Part shown: one piece after another, positions 27,254 through 39,435 of the stretch
Position numbering within the stretch: the stretch's first letter is position 1
Layout of the letters: every line of letters starts with the position of its first letter
Assembly (NCBI GenBank): GCA_937998355.1
Contig: CALLDI010000007.1
Coordinates: forward strand, 372,001-436,000
Origin: an uncultured Eggerthella sp.
GTDB lineage: Bacteria > Actinomycetota > Coriobacteriia > Coriobacteriales > Eggerthellaceae
DNA length: 64,000 bases
Direction of reading: 5' to 3'
Made by a program: the position numbers and the translations under genes
Notes under the pieces: model-generated
Databases searched by the model: none
Seen by the model: only the letters and a program-made list of their open reading frames with translations
Told to the model about the DNA's origin: nothing

Positions 27254-27921
27254 TACCGTCTCCTAAATTCTCTTAAGATCGACACTGATAAACAAGCCGA
27301 TGAACGACTGATACAACCATCATAGAGGACGAAATAAAAGAACTTTTCAACATTACCGATTTGTATAAATGTTGATAATGTTCAAAACTCAACGATGTAT
27401 ATATAAATCGATGTTGAATTCTTATCTCTCCTGATTTTGTCAAGCATTATCTACCGATTATTTGAGAAAAATTCTCAATCGGAAATTATTGAAGGAGATT
27501 TGAAAATTCGCATTTGAACTGGTATTTTATAAAAAGCATAAATTTCAAAAAAGAACAAGACTAAACTTTTTCTATTTCAAATCTTTCGTTCGGAAAACAC
27601 TGTTTTCCACTTGCTTCTTCAACTAAAAATTTAGCTCGATCGATCATCAGGAGACCGAGTTTTCCATATTCCTCTCGCGCATCGCTTTCAGTTTCTGCTC
27701 TTTTCCTCATCGTTTTTCATGTTTTTACACATTTTCTGAATAAAAAGTGGAAAAGATGAAAAACATGTATGAATAAGTAAGAAATGATGAACGAATAAAC
27801 GAAAAGTAATTTGAAAAAGTACGTAATATACGTATATGAATGCTATATTTCCAATGATTCACGTAGTATCATGTGAAAACTTATGAAAAACTAAGGAAAT
27901 CGTTGGAGAGCAGCCATTACT
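27254..27921. other. oriC: Putative chromosomal replication origin (oriC)
   Basis: This 668-bp AT-rich gap has no gene and marks the switch from minus-strand to plus-strand genes. It contains DnaA-box-like nonamers TTTTCCACT (27603-27611 plus; 27746-27754 minus), TTTTCCATA (27660-27668) and TTTTACACA (27723-27731), variants of TTATCCACA, and very AT-rich runs at 27500-27560 and 27770-27850 that could be the unwinding element. Flanking rpmH and dnaA operons and nearby parS sites support the call. No box is a perfect consensus, so exact borders are uncertain; the dnaA-dnaN gap is an alternative. Confidence 0.6.
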
Positions 27922-28785
27922 ATGGACGAACACCCAGAATATCAAGAGGGGAGCGAAAACTCGCTCTTGTCTAATGATGTCACTCTTCCTCGACCGACCG
28001 TGACCAATGGGGGATTGAACCCCTCCGGATCGACGAATACTCCAGTATCACGAACGAACGATCCAGCGCACTTTAACTACGACATGATCGATACGATCGC
28101 CTGTATTGCGATCTATGACACGATGACCAGCACTCCCCAGATCGTTCAAGTACCTGGTGGTCCCACTCATAAATTCATCGAAGATATCGCATCGACCGCT
28201 TATAAAGAAGCTCAACAAAGAGGTGGCATGATCCCTTATACGGTCATTCGCGAGGTGACCGAGAACTTCATCCATGCGAACTTCAGTGAGCCGGTCGTTT
28301 CTATCTTCGATAGAGGTAATACCATTCGTTTCGCTGACCAAGGACCGGGTATCAAAGATAAAGAACTCGCGCAACAACCAGGTTTCACTTCAGCGAGTGA
28401 ACCGATGAAAAAATATATTCGTGGAGTAGGATCAGGTCTTCCCCTTGTAAAAGAAGTGCTCGGGTTCTCACATGGAACGATCAAGATCGAAGATAATATC
28501 AATCAGGGATCGGTCGTTACGATCAGCCTTCTTCGCGATCTGAATAACGAAGAACGATCAAAGGTGGATGACATCCCTTCGCTTTCTGATAATGACAAGG
28601 TCATCCTTCATGCGCTCCTTCCTCATGAAGAGCTTCGCGTGACCGATATCCATAATGAGACGAATCTTCCCACTTCGAGCATCCATACTGCTTTCACTAA
28701 ACTTGAAAATGCTGGTCTTGTCGAAAAAGTGAATAAGAAACGTCGTCTTACCGACAAAGGTGTTCAAGTAGCGCTTTCCTTATAA
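27922..28785 (+). CDS. GHKL-type ATPase with C-terminal winged helix, upstream of dnaA
   Basis: The 287-residue protein has a disordered N-terminus (1-50), a Bergerat-fold ATPase domain resembling histidine-kinase and anti-sigma kinases (N box Glu114-Asn115 in REVTENFIHA, G1 Asp139 in DQGPGI, G2 GVGSG 168-172) and a MarR-like winged helix (about 222-285, with SSIHTAFTKLENAGLVEK and a wing ending RLTDKG). There is no HisKA dimerisation domain or phospho-acceptor. An ATP-binding DNA-binding protein between oriC and dnaA suggests a role in controlling initiation or dnaA expression, but this is inference. A weakly spaced GGAGAG precedes ATG 27922. Confidence 0.85.
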   Translation: MDEHPEYQEGSENSLLSNDVTLPRPTVTNGGLNPSGSTNTPVSRTNDPAHFNYDMIDTIACIAIYDTMTSTPQIVQVPGGPTHKFIEDIASTAYKEAQQRGGMIPYTVIREVTENFIHANFSEPVVSIFDRGNTIRFADQGPGIKDKELAQQPGFTSASEPMKKYIRGVGSGLPLVKEVLGFSHGTIKIEDNINQGSVVTISLLRDLNNEERSKVDDIPSLSDNDKVILHALLPHEELRVTDIHNETNLPTSSIHTAFTKLENAGLVEKVNKKRRLTDKGVQVALSL

Positions 28786-28803
28786 ATCGATCAAGTGCCT
28801 GAT

Positions 28804-28812
28804 TTTTCCACA
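28804..28812 (+). promoter_or_regulatory. DnaA-box-like site before dnaA
   Basis: TTTTCCACA differs from the TTATCCACA consensus at one base and lies in the 83-bp gap before dnaA, where it could mediate autoregulation. Confidence 0.5.
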
Positions 28813-28868
28813 ATATCTTGCTAATATGAGAAATCGTCTCGTAAATGCATGTATCAGGAAGGACGGGT

Positions 28869-30401
28869 ATGGATATCCAAGAAGTATGGGATAAGCTCAT
28901 ACAGACGATCAAATCGTATCCCGGCGTCAACCCTTCCCAGATCGATGCATTCTTCTCTCGTATCCAGATCCAAGCAGTGAGTCCTGGTTTCGTTATGCTC
29001 ACAGCAGGAACAGCATTCATCAAAGAGTGGGTCGAGCGTCATTACGTGAAAGATATCAAACGTGCGCTCGAAGATCTCTATGGTGTCGATTTCTTCGTGC
29101 AGATCGAAGTTGATACGACTGCAGAAGAGGAAGAAGAGGGAATCTCAACTCCCTCACCGCTTATGCAGGAAACGCCTCTTCAAGCTACGAGCAGTACGAT
29201 CTCTCGAGAATCAACACCTATACCGAACGACCAGATTCCCTCGTCGATCGGGCAAGGCCAAGCTGATGCGACTGATATTTCGAGCACCACTATCGAGCCA
29301 CAAAAAGAGACCGAGGAACCGACTGAGGAAACTTCTACAGATGCGACCGCGAGCTCGCTCACGTTCGATTCATTCGTGATCGGCGATTCCAACCGTCTCG
29401 CGTACGCGATGGCGACCGAGGTCGCAGAACGACCAGGTACTTCGAACCTCAACCCGTTATTCATCTATGGTCGAAGCGGTGTTGGTAAGACTCATCTGAT
29501 GTGCGCTATCAAGAATTACATCAGTGAACAATATTCCGATCTTAATGTGATCTATATCGACTCGATGGAGCTCGTCAATCGCTATTCCGATGCTGCACGC
29601 GAAAAATCAGTCGATAAATCAAGCTTTAAGAATTTCGAAGCGTTCTTCAAAGAGGCAGATGTGCTGCTCATCGACGATATCCAAAGCCTTCAAGGTAAAG
29701 CAGGAACGCTCGATACATTGTTCAGGATCTTCAACGCGGGCATCAGCCAGGGAAAACAATTCGTCTTCAGTGCGGATCGCGCCCCGAAGAACATCGACTT
29801 GGAAGAACGCTATACTTCGCGTTTCAATTCTGGTGCGACGATCGACATCCAACCTCCCGATGACGAGACGAAGCGCAGCATCATCAAGAACTTCATCCAG
29901 CAGTATCAACAAGATGAAGATTTCAATTTCGATCTTTCCGACGATATTCTCGACTATATCGTCGAACACTCAGGATCGAACATTCGCGAACTGAAGAGCG
30001 CTATCACCAACGTCATCTTCGCGATCAAAATGAACCGTGATAATACCCTGACCACGCAAGACGTGAAAGATATGCTCGCGAACCACTTCATCAATGAGAG
30101 CGGCACGCGTTTCACGATCGAAACCATCCAAGCTGCGGTCGAGGATTTCTACCATGTATCCCATAGCGATCTGGTCAGCAAGAAGAGAAGTCGGCCGATC
30201 GCGCATCCCCGTCAAGTCGCCATCTACCTTGCTCGTGAACTGATCAATACTACCTATGCGGAGATTGGAAAAGCGTTCAATCGTGACCATTCGACCATCA
30301 TGCATTCGTTCGATCTGATCGAAAAAGGACTCAATGAGGATCGGAACCTTCGAGAAGAGATCGAAGCGATCCGTGAGAAGCTTCGTACTCAACAATACTG
30401 A
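28869..30401 (+). CDS. dnaA: Chromosomal replication initiator DnaA
   Basis: The 510-residue AAA+ initiator has domain I (1-80), an acidic Thr/Ser/Glu-rich domain II linker (82-160), the AAA+ domain with Walker A GRSGVGKT (201-208; many DnaA proteins have GxxGLGKT) and Walker B LLIDDIQSL, and domain IV with the DnaA signature RDHSTIMHSFDLI. ATG 28869 is chosen over the in-frame ATG 28845 because AGGAAGGA lies five bases upstream and the N-terminus then matches the family. Confidence 0.96.
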   Translation: MDIQEVWDKLIQTIKSYPGVNPSQIDAFFSRIQIQAVSPGFVMLTAGTAFIKEWVERHYVKDIKRALEDLYGVDFFVQIEVDTTAEEEEEGISTPSPLMQETPLQATSSTISRESTPIPNDQIPSSIGQGQADATDISSTTIEPQKETEEPTEETSTDATASSLTFDSFVIGDSNRLAYAMATEVAERPGTSNLNPLFIYGRSGVGKTHLMCAIKNYISEQYSDLNVIYIDSMELVNRYSDAAREKSVDKSSFKNFEAFFKEADVLLIDDIQSLQGKAGTLDTLFRIFNAGISQGKQFVFSADRAPKNIDLEERYTSRFNSGATIDIQPPDDETKRSIIKNFIQQYQQDEDFNFDLSDDILDYIVEHSGSNIRELKSAITNVIFAIKMNRDNTLTTQDVKDMLANHFINESGTRFTIETIQAAVEDFYHVSHSDLVSKKRSRPIAHPRQVAIYLARELINTTYAEIGKAFNRDHSTIMHSFDLIEKGLNEDRNLREEIEAIREKLRTQQY

Positions 30402-30821
30402 TCCAAGAAGGTCGGATTCACCGTTCGACCACAAATCAAGACGAAAATAAAAAAATTATTCAGTGAATAAGCAGTGGAGCGAAGTTGGGATACTGTGTTC
30501 ATAACACCATGCACTGCTTGGATAACTATTTGAACGACTTTTCCATGTGGAAAGTCATTTCTCTTATCAACAAGAATAGACCCTCTCATTTTATCCGTTT
30601 CATCTGCATGAATATAAGTTCTTAACATTTCAACCGTGCTTATTACTACGACAACTTAACTAAAGAATATAAAAAGGAATAAAAGAAGAGAGCATCCTTA
30701 GAAGCGCGATTATTCAGAGATGCAAGATCGGAAGAGCAAGCTATAATCGAATCGTCATCTCAATGCTCATCGACCATCGTAAGCGATCGGTCTTGTTGTG
30801 AAGAAGAATGTAGGTATTCTC
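30402..30821. other. dnaA-dnaN intergenic region
   Basis: This 420-bp gap holds no gene. It has DnaA-box-like elements: CTTTCCACA on the minus strand at 30546-30554, forming a palindrome TTTCCATGTGGAAA, and TTATCAACA near 30568. A TATAAT at 30742-30747 may be part of the dnaN promoter. It may belong to a bipartite origin together with 27254-27921. Confidence 0.5.
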
Positions 30822-31919
30822 ATGAAAGTCAGCGTCAATCAGTCTGAACTCTCGCACGCGCTCAATACGGTAGTTAAGGGTTCCTCGAGTCGTTCGACCC
30901 TTTCGATCCTGTCGGGTATTCTCATCCAGGCACGTGATGGTGAGATTGTTCTTCAGACGACGAATCTTGAGCTCTCTATTCGTGTGATCCTTCCTGCGCT
31001 GGTCGAAGAGCCTGGTGATACGGTCGTTCCGGCGAAGCTTTTCTCTGATATCGTGAAGAATCTTCCTGATATGGCGGTGAGCATCAGTACGAACGACTCG
31101 ACCGCAACGGTGTTCTGTAACAACACCACCTATTCGCTCAAAACGCTCAATCCACTCGACTTTCCCTTATTCCCTGAGGTCGAAGCGGAGCAAGAGATAT
31201 CGTTTCCTTTCGGTACGTTCGCCTCGATGGTCAAGAGTACTGCAAAGACCGTCTCTCGAGATGAAAGCCACCCTGTGCTCACTGGTATCCTCATCTCTCA
31301 AACCGGTACGAGCTTGAAGATGGTCGCGACCGATTCGTATCGTCTCGCTGTTGCTGAAGTCACACTCGATTCTGTCCCTCCGCGCGAGTTCGAGGCGGTC
31401 ATCTCGGGTAGTTTCTTGCAAGATATCACTGCTCTTCCCTCAAGCTCCGAACCGATCGTACTCGCATTGAATGAGAACCAGATCGTGGTCACCTATCAGA
31501 ACGCCACATTCATCAATCGCCGAATAGAAGGAACCTTCCCTAATTACAAACAGTTGCTTTCGGACGCCTATACGACCAAGATCAACCTTTCTCGTTCAGC
31601 CCTTATGGATGCGATTCGTCGTGTGTCGCTTCTGAGCAATAAAGTTTCTCCTGTTCAGGTATCGGTCGATGCGGAAGCGGGCATCGTGACCTTGATCTCG
31701 ACCTCTCAAGATGTTGGCAACGCGCAAGAGTCGCTCGTTTGTACCGTCGAAGGCGAATCGCTCGATATCGCATTCAACTATTCCTTCATGTTGGACGGAC
31801 TTTCTTCCATACAATCGGAAGATATTTCTTTCAATCTGCTCGGCGCGATGAAGCCCGGTGTTCTTCAATCGACAGGTGAGGAGAATTTCCTCTATCTCAT
31901 CATGCCTGTACGTTTTTAA
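30822..31919 (+). CDS. dnaN: DNA polymerase III beta subunit (sliding clamp)
   Basis: The product is a 365-residue beta clamp with the three-domain repeat structure of DnaN and the typical C-terminus ending in YLIMPVRF (the clamp family ends in MPMRL-like sequence). The frame is open from 30798, but ATG 30822 gives the standard MKVSVNQSELSHAL start. It encircles DNA and tethers polymerase III. The recF gene follows 58 bp downstream. Confidence 0.96.
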   Translation: MKVSVNQSELSHALNTVVKGSSSRSTLSILSGILIQARDGEIVLQTTNLELSIRVILPALVEEPGDTVVPAKLFSDIVKNLPDMAVSISTNDSTATVFCNNTTYSLKTLNPLDFPLFPEVEAEQEISFPFGTFASMVKSTAKTVSRDESHPVLTGILISQTGTSLKMVATDSYRLAVAEVTLDSVPPREFEAVISGSFLQDITALPSSSEPIVLALNENQIVVTYQNATFINRRIEGTFPNYKQLLSDAYTTKINLSRSALMDAIRRVSLLSNKVSPVQVSVDAEAGIVTLISTSQDVGNAQESLVCTVEGESLDIAFNYSFMLDGLSSIQSEDISFNLLGAMKPGVLQSTGEENFLYLIMPVRF

Positions 31920-31977
31920 TGAAGAGAATGAACCCATTGCCTGGTGATCCTCTTGCAAAGCGAGTAGTTTCAAGACC

Positions 31978-33108
31978 ATGGGATTGAAGATTCAGCAGAT
32001 CACGTATCATAATTTTCGGAATTATTCCGATTATGTGCTGCGCGATCTTGGTGATCTGACGCTCTTCATCGGGCCGAATGCGATCGGGAAGACCAATCTT
32101 GTCGAAGGGATCCAACTCGTGACCGCCTTCACTTCGTTTCGTAGTTCTTGTTCCGATCATCTCGTCAAATTCGGTGAGGACCATGCTTTCATCAAAGCGA
32201 TCGTATCAGATGAGGTGAGAAAGCTCGATCTTGGTCTTACGCTTCAAGAAGGGAAGCGTGCGTTCTCTCTTAACGGAAAACGCAAACAGATCAAGAATCT
32301 AAGAGGGATACTTCCTTCGGTCATCTTCTCGCCAGATGACCTTACGTTCATCAAAGGTTCGCAGAGCATCAAGCGCGCCCAGATCGATGATCTAGGTGAC
32401 CAGATCTCTGCGAATTACCATACGGTACGCCGTGATTACGAGCGAATCTTACGCCAAAAGAACAAGTATTTGAAGGAAATGACCTCTCATGGGTTTCTTG
32501 AGAGCGTTAATGAGGTATTGAGCACGATCGGGTCCCATCTTTTCGTCCTTCGAACACATCTCGTCAAGCAGCTCATCCCTTATATTCAACAGTTCTATAC
32601 CGAACTTTGTGCTGGTAAAGAGCGAATTTCTATTCAATATCTTCCTTCTTGGGATAAATATCGGTCGCTTTCGGAGATATCGACCGAATTTCCTGAATTC
32701 ACTCGAGCTGAAGCGAAAGAGGAGCTTGATAGGATCATCGAACAAGAATTCTTACGTGAACATCACCGCGGTTCTTCGCTCTTCGGCCCCCATGCTGACC
32801 AGATCATCTTCATGATCGATGGTAAAGATGCCAGTGATTTCGCCAGTCAAGGTCAACAACGCTCTCTTGTCCTAAGCTACAAGATGGCGGAAGTCGCGTT
32901 GCTCGAAGATATGCTCGGACAAACTCCGATCCTGCTCCTTGATGATGTGATGTCAGAATTGGACGAGGATCGCAGAACACAGCTCATTCGAGCCATATCG
33001 CATGATATGCAGACCTTCATCACCTCGACCAACTTGTCTTATTTCGATGATGAGTTTCTGAAGGAAGCGAACATCATCCATCTTGATCATGAGCGACCAA
33101 CCGAGTAA
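31978..33108 (+). CDS. recF: DNA replication and repair protein RecF
   Basis: The 376-residue SMC-like ATPase has Walker A GPNAIGKTN (near residue 32), the RecF ABC signature FASQGQQRSLVLSYKMAE and Walker B ILLLDDVMSELD. It loads RecA at gaps with RecO and RecR. It lies in the conserved dnaA-dnaN-recF order. Confidence 0.96.
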   Translation: MGLKIQQITYHNFRNYSDYVLRDLGDLTLFIGPNAIGKTNLVEGIQLVTAFTSFRSSCSDHLVKFGEDHAFIKAIVSDEVRKLDLGLTLQEGKRAFSLNGKRKQIKNLRGILPSVIFSPDDLTFIKGSQSIKRAQIDDLGDQISANYHTVRRDYERILRQKNKYLKEMTSHGFLESVNEVLSTIGSHLFVLRTHLVKQLIPYIQQFYTELCAGKERISIQYLPSWDKYRSLSEISTEFPEFTRAEAKEELDRIIEQEFLREHHRGSSLFGPHADQIIFMIDGKDASDFASQGQQRSLVLSYKMAEVALLEDMLGQTPILLLDDVMSELDEDRRTQLIRAISHDMQTFITSTNLSYFDDEFLKEANIIHLDHERPTE

Positions 33109-33120
33109 GAAGAAAAGACG

Positions 33121-33648
33121 ATGCGAAAGAAAAAGACCCAACATATCTCGAGTCTCGTGAATGCGCTCATCGATCAATTACCCGAAGAGCAAAAACGCAA
33201 GATCTTGGTTGAGCGAAAGATCAAACAAGTACATGAACAGTTCGCTGCTTGTGTCGATCCTTTTATCCTCGATCATGTGAACTCTGTTTACCTTATTAAA
33301 GAGAATTCGGATGTTTCACGCGAAACAACGCTCAGACTAACAGCATATGTAGATAATTCCATGGTGGCTGCGGAGCTGAATGCGCAACGGGAGCTCATCG
33401 TTTTGAAATATCGCGAACTCTTCGGGCTCAAGATCGATGAATTCATCATCAAGATCTCGCGCGGGCCCTATAAAGAGAACTATCCCTTCAAAGAGCTCAC
33501 ACAAGGATCCTCCCAAAAAATTCGCCGGCTCACGCCGGAAGAGGAACAAGAGATCGTCGAGCAAGTGTCTACGATCACTGATAGTGATATTCGCGCCTCG
33601 TTTGAACGACTCCTTAAAGCGACTAAAGAACATCAAACCGAAGAATAA
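33121..33648 (+). CDS. DUF721 (DciA-like) protein
   Basis: The 175-residue protein sits between recF and gyrB where actinobacteria encode a DUF721/DciA family protein. The middle part (about 70-115) has the DUF721 beta-alpha pattern ending in AQRELIVLKYRELFGL. DciA-type proteins load or help load the replicative helicase DnaB, so this is a candidate helicase-loading factor. Its C-terminal 40 residues are helical and acidic. It carries a one-mismatch parS site at 33312-33327. Confidence 0.8.
   Translation: MRKKKTQHISSLVNALIDQLPEEQKRKILVERKIKQVHEQFAACVDPFILDHVNSVYLIKENSDVSRETTLRLTAYVDNSMVAAELNAQRELIVLKYRELFGLKIDEFIIKISRGPYKENYPFKELTQGSSQKIRRLTPEEEQEIVEQVSTITDSDIRASFERLLKATKEHQTEE
33312..33327. 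promoter_or_regulatory. parS: parS-like site (one mismatch)
   Basis: TGTTTCACGCGAAACA differs from the parS consensus only at position 10 (T to C), inside the DUF721 gene, 5.7 kb from the putative origin. Confidence 0.75.
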
Positions 33649-33798
33649 ACTTTTTCCTGAAAAATTCTTGTTTGCCGCTTAGATGAGCTCACAACCTCTT
33701 TCAGATATATTCCACACGGTAGTACGCTAACTGTTGTGTTTTGTGCTAGAATGACCACTATATTTTGGGAGTCCATGCAGATTCCCCGGTTCCAATAA

Positions 33799-35763
<1,965 letters not shown>

Positions 35764-35821
35764 TGCGACCTATACACCAACCGAAATTTTGTAAGACCGA
35801 TCCTTACTTAAAGGAGCTCTT

Positions 35822-38371
35822 GTGGCTGATAACAATGAAGAAATCGATATTGAGATCGTAGAAGAGTCCGAACCTTCGAACATCTTCCCTGCTGAACTGA
35901 GTAAGGAGATGCGCACGTCGTTCCTCGAGTACTCGATGAGCGTTATCGTATCTCGTGCGCTTCCTGATGTTCGCGATGGTTTGAAGCCTGTTCATCGCCG
36001 TATCCTCTACGCGATGAATGAAAGTGGCATCACCCCTCGTCGTCCTCATGCGAAGTCGGCGCGTACCGTTGGTGACGTTATCGGTAAGTATCATCCTCAT
36101 GGCGATACGGCGGTGTACAACACGATGGTTCGCTTGGCGCAATGGTTCTCCATGCGTGTTCCTCTGGTCGATGGTCATGGCAACTTCGGTTCTATCGACG
36201 GCGATTCAGCGGCTGCGATGCGTTATACCGAGGCTCGTCTCGATAAGCCCGCGATGGAACTCTTACGCGACCTCGATAAAGAGACGGTCGATTTTCAACC
36301 TAACTACGACGAATCGCTCGAAGAACCGGTCGTTCTGCCCGCACGTTTCCCGAATCTGCTCGTTAATGGTTCTTCCGGTATTGCGGTCGGCATGGCGACG
36401 AACATCCCGCCGCACAATCTAGGCGAGACCATCGATGCGACCTGCATGATGCTCGACAATCCTGATGTGACCACTGAAGAATTGATGACCGTTCTGCCCG
36501 GTCCGGACTTCCCGACCGGCGCGATCATCATGGGCCGTGAGGGCATCAAGGAAGCATACGAAACGGGCCGCGGTAGCTTGACCATCCGCTCGAAATGCAA
36601 GATCGAAGAGGGAAAGAACGGCAAGAGCTCGATCATCATCTCCGAGATTCCCTATCAGGTCAACCGTACGAATCTGTTGAAGAAGATCGCTGATCTGGTT
36701 CGCGATAAGAAGTTGCCCGAGATCTCGAGCGTTCATGACGCTGCTGACCGTACAGGCATCGATATCATCATCGACCTGAAGCAGAATGCGATTCCGCAGG
36801 TCGTACTGAATAAGCTTTTCAAGCATACGCAGCTGCAGGTCGGCTTCGGTTGCAACATGCTCGCGTTGGTGAATGGTGTTCCGCGCACGCTCTCTTTGAA
36901 GGAGATGCTGCACTATTACATCCTTCATCAGGAAGAAGTGATCCAACGCAGGACACGCTATGACCTTGCGAAAGCTGAGGCCCGCGCTCATATCCTCGAA
37001 GGTTTCGTCATCGCGCTCGACGATATCGATAAGGTCATCAACATCATTCGTTCTTCCGAGACGGACGTTGAAGCGAAGGACCGCTTGATCAAAGAATTCA
37101 AGCTTTCTGAGAAGCAGGCTGAAGCGATCCTTGAGATGCGCTTGCGTCGTTTGACTGGCCTCGAACGTGAGAAGATCGAGAACGAACTGGCTGAATTGCG
37201 CAAGAACATCGCGTACTACAACCAGCTTCTGAACGACACTTCGATGGTTCACGATGTTATCAAAGAAGAATTGCTCGAGATCAAAGAGAAATACTCCACG
37301 CCACGCAAGACCAAGATCACGGGCGCGGCGAAGGAACTCGATGTTGAAGACCTGATCGCTGAAGAAGAAGTCGCGGTCACGGTGACCAAGGCTGGCTATA
37401 TCAAGCGCTTGCCCGTTTCCACTTATCGTCAGCAGAAGCGCGGCGGCAAGGGAATGCAAGGCGTGAACCTCAAAGAGAGCGATTTCGTTGAACATCTCTT
37501 CATCGCGTCAACGCATGACTACATTCTGTTCTTCTCGAACAAGGGTAAGGTCTATCGTCTGAAGGTCTACGAGATCCCTGAGGCATCTCGTCATGCACGT
37601 GGTAATGCGATCGTGAATCTGTTGCCCTTCGAAAAAGGAGAGAGCGTTTCGGCGGTCATCGCAACGAAGGACTTCCCAGAGGATGAATACCTCATGTTCG
37701 CGACCGCGCAGGGTATGGTCAAGAAGACAGCGATGAAGCTCTACGACCGCACGCGCCGCGATGGTCTTATCGCGATCAGTTTGAAGGATGGCGACGAACT
37801 CATCTCCGTTCAACGTATCGCTGCAGGTGAGAAGGTCATGATGGTCTCCTCTGCGGGCAAGGCGATCCAGTGGGATGAAGAAGAGGTGCGCGCGATGGGC
37901 CGCGACACCCAGGGTGTTCGCGGAATGAACGTCCAGCTCGATGCGAAGGTGCTCGGTATGGAGATCGTTCGTCCTGGTTCCGATCTGTTCGTCATCACGG
38001 AACGCGGCTATGGCAAGCGTACCCCGGTCGAAGATTATCCGGTTCACCATCGTGGCGGCCAAGGCGTTTTCACTATCACGATGACGCAGAAGAAAGGCCT
38101 GCTCACGGCTATGAAGATCGTCGAAGCTGACGATGAGCTGATGATCATTACCAACGAGGGCGTGGTGGTTCGCACCCCAGTTCGCGGTATCTCGGAGCTC
38201 GGTCGTTCGACTCAGGGTGTTCACATCATGAATGTAGCGGACAAGGATAAGGTGACCGCAGTAGCCATCACGGAAGGTTCGGGATCGAAGAAGAAGGCGA
38301 AGAAGGAAGTGTCGGATGACCAGACTTCGCTGCTCGATGATACCGAACAGGAGCAAACGGATCCTGCATAA
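35822..38371 (+). CDS. gyrA: DNA gyrase subunit A
   Basis: The 849-residue protein contains the breakage-reunion domain with catalytic Tyr135 ([12 protein letters not shown]) and a C-terminal beta-pinwheel with the gyrase-specific GyrA-box-like [11 protein letters not shown], which separates it from topoisomerase IV. The start is GTG 35822 after AAAGGAGC. The quinolone-determining region reads [17 protein letters not shown]: Thr96 and Asn100 correspond to E. coli Ser83 and Asp87. Asn at the Asp87 position is a known resistance change in E. coli and may be natural here. A strong terminator ends the operon at 38413. Confidence 0.97.
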   Translation: MADNNEEIDIEIVEESEPSNIFPAELSKEMRTSFLEYSMSVIVSRALPDVRDGLKPVHRRILYAMNESGITPRRPHAKSARTVGDVIGKYHPHGDTAVYNTMVRLAQWFSMRVPLVDGHGNFGSIDGDSAAAMRYTEARLDKPAMELLRDLDKETVDFQPNYDESLEEPVVLPARFPNLLVNGSSGIAVGMATNIPPHNLGETIDATCMMLDNPDVTTEELMTVLPGPDFPTGAIIMGREGIKEAYETGRGSLTIRSKCKIEEGKNGKSSIIISEIPYQVNRTNLLKKIADLVRDKKLPEISSVHDAADRTGIDIIIDLKQNAIPQVVLNKLFKHTQLQVGFGCNMLALVNGVPRTLSLKEMLHYYILHQEEVIQRRTRYDLAKAEARAHILEGFVIALDDIDKVINIIRSSETDVEAKDRLIKEFKLSEKQAEAILEMRLRRLTGLEREKIENELAELRKNIAYYNQLLNDTSMVHDVIKEELLEIKEKYSTPRKTKITGAAKELDVEDLIAEEEVAVTVTKAGYIKRLPVSTYRQQKRGGKGMQGVNLKESDFVEHLFIASTHDYILFFSNKGKVYRLKVYEIPEASRHARGNAIVNLLPFEKGESVSAVIATKDFPEDEYLMFATAQGMVKKTAMKLYDRTRRDGLIAISLKDGDELISVQRIAAGEKVMMVSSAGKAIQWDEEEVRAMGRDTQGVRGMNVQLDAKVLGMEIVRPGSDLFVITERGYGKRTPVEDYPVHHRGGQGVFTITMTQKKGLLTAMKIVEADDELMIITNEGVVVRTPVRGISELGRSTQGVHIMNVADKDKVTAVAITEGSGSKKKAKKEVSDDQTSLLDDTEQEQTDPA

Positions 38372-38412
38372 GAAAGTTTTACTCGCTCTGATAATCGCAG
38401 GTGAGTAAGAGA

Positions 38413-38443
38413 AAAGGCCGGGGTATGATACCCCGGCCTTTTT
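38413..38443 (+). terminator. Terminator of the gyrase operon
   Basis: AAAGGCCGGGGTA and TACCCCGGCCTTT form a perfect 13-bp stem with a 3-nt loop followed by a T-run. Confidence 0.93.
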
Positions 38444-38544
38444 CGTGTCGAACAGGTGACGAAGCTGTGTCTTTTTGCAAATCGGGCCGAGCACAGGAAG
38501 AAAAAAACGTATGGTGAGAGAAGAAAACGAAGTGAGAAGCAGCT

Positions 38545-39057
38545 ATGGTCCGTTGTTACATACAGACGCTCATCATCTCGCAGGCGGTCTCACCGTCTGT
38601 TCTCGTACTTCGTCCTTATAGTGAAACTCCTGTTCAAGATACGTGCAAGGTGCTCCCGATCTGGATCGGCCTTACTGAAGCGACGCAAATGGGCCTTGCG
38701 ATCGAGAAGATCCGGCTTCCACGGCCGGTCACGCACGATGTGTTCCTCGATGCGCTCACGAATCTCAACACCTATGTGGACCACATTCTCATCACGGGCG
38801 TGAAGAACGATACGTTCTTCGTTCGTCTTTATCTGCGCCACCATGGCGACCTGATCGATCTCGATGCGCGACCGAGCGATGCGATCAATCTGGCGATCCG
38901 TCAGAACGCACCCATTTATGTCGAGGAATCAGTGCTCGACGCGCAATCGTTTCCCTATATCATCAAGAAGAACCATGTCATCGACGAGAATGACATCGAG
39001 CAGTTCCACACGTTCATCAAGACGATCGAACCCGAAGATTTCGAAAGTGACGACTAG
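38545..39057 (+). CDS. DUF151 bifunctional-nuclease-like protein
   Basis: The 170-residue protein fits the DUF151 (bifunctional nuclease) family: LPIWIGLTEATQMGLAIEK near residues 40-55, RPVTHDVF, then DLDARPSDAINLAIRQNAPIYV are its conserved blocks. Plant members have DNase and RNase activity; bacterial roles are not settled. It is a single gene between gyrA and two tRNA genes. Confidence 0.88.
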   Translation: MVRCYIQTLIISQAVSPSVLVLRPYSETPVQDTCKVLPIWIGLTEATQMGLAIEKIRLPRPVTHDVFLDALTNLNTYVDHILITGVKNDTFFVRLYLRHHGDLIDLDARPSDAINLAIRQNAPIYVEESVLDAQSFPYIIKKNHVIDENDIEQFHTFIKTIEPEDFESDD

Positions 39058-39112
39058 AAATCTTCCGCAAGCGGTCATTTCTTCCCGCTTTCCAAAAACT
39101 GTTAAAAAACTC

Positions 39113-39141
39113 TTGAAAAAAAACTATGAGTTTCATATATT
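39113..39141 (+). promoter_or_regulatory. Promoter of the tRNA-Ile/tRNA-Ala genes
   Basis: TTGAAA at 39113-39118 and TATATT at 39136-39141 are 17 bp apart and end 17 bp before tRNA-Ile. Confidence 0.7.
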
Positions 39142-39158
39142 TAATAAGCGCGATTTTC

Positions 39159-39235
<77 letters not shown>

Positions 39236-39244
39236 TTTTTGTGG

Positions 39245-39288
39245 ATAAACACTCCACCGTGAGCCGAGTTAGCCGGTGGAGTGTTTAT
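39245..39288 (+). terminator. Hairpin between tRNA-Ile and tRNA-Ala
   Basis: ATAAACACTCCACCG and its perfect complement CGGTGGAGTGTTTAT form a 15-bp stem, so the two tRNA genes are probably separated by termination or processing. Confidence 0.75.
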
Positions 39289-39351
39289 TATAAAGTTCGA
39301 GGATCAAATAGATCCATCGCGTAGTGCAACATCAGTTGCATATTTTTTTGT

Positions 39352-39427
39352 GGGGCATTAGCTCAGCTGGGAGAGCGCGGGCTTTGCAAGCCTGAGGTCA
39401 GGGGTTCGATCCCCCTATGCTCCACCA
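39352..39427 (+). tRNA. tRNA-Ala (anticodon TGC)
   Basis: The 76-nt gene starts GGGGCATTAGCTCAGCTGGG, has anticodon loop TTTGCAA (TGC), T-loop TTCGATC and encoded CCA. Confidence 0.97.
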
Positions 39428-39435
39428 TGAAATTC

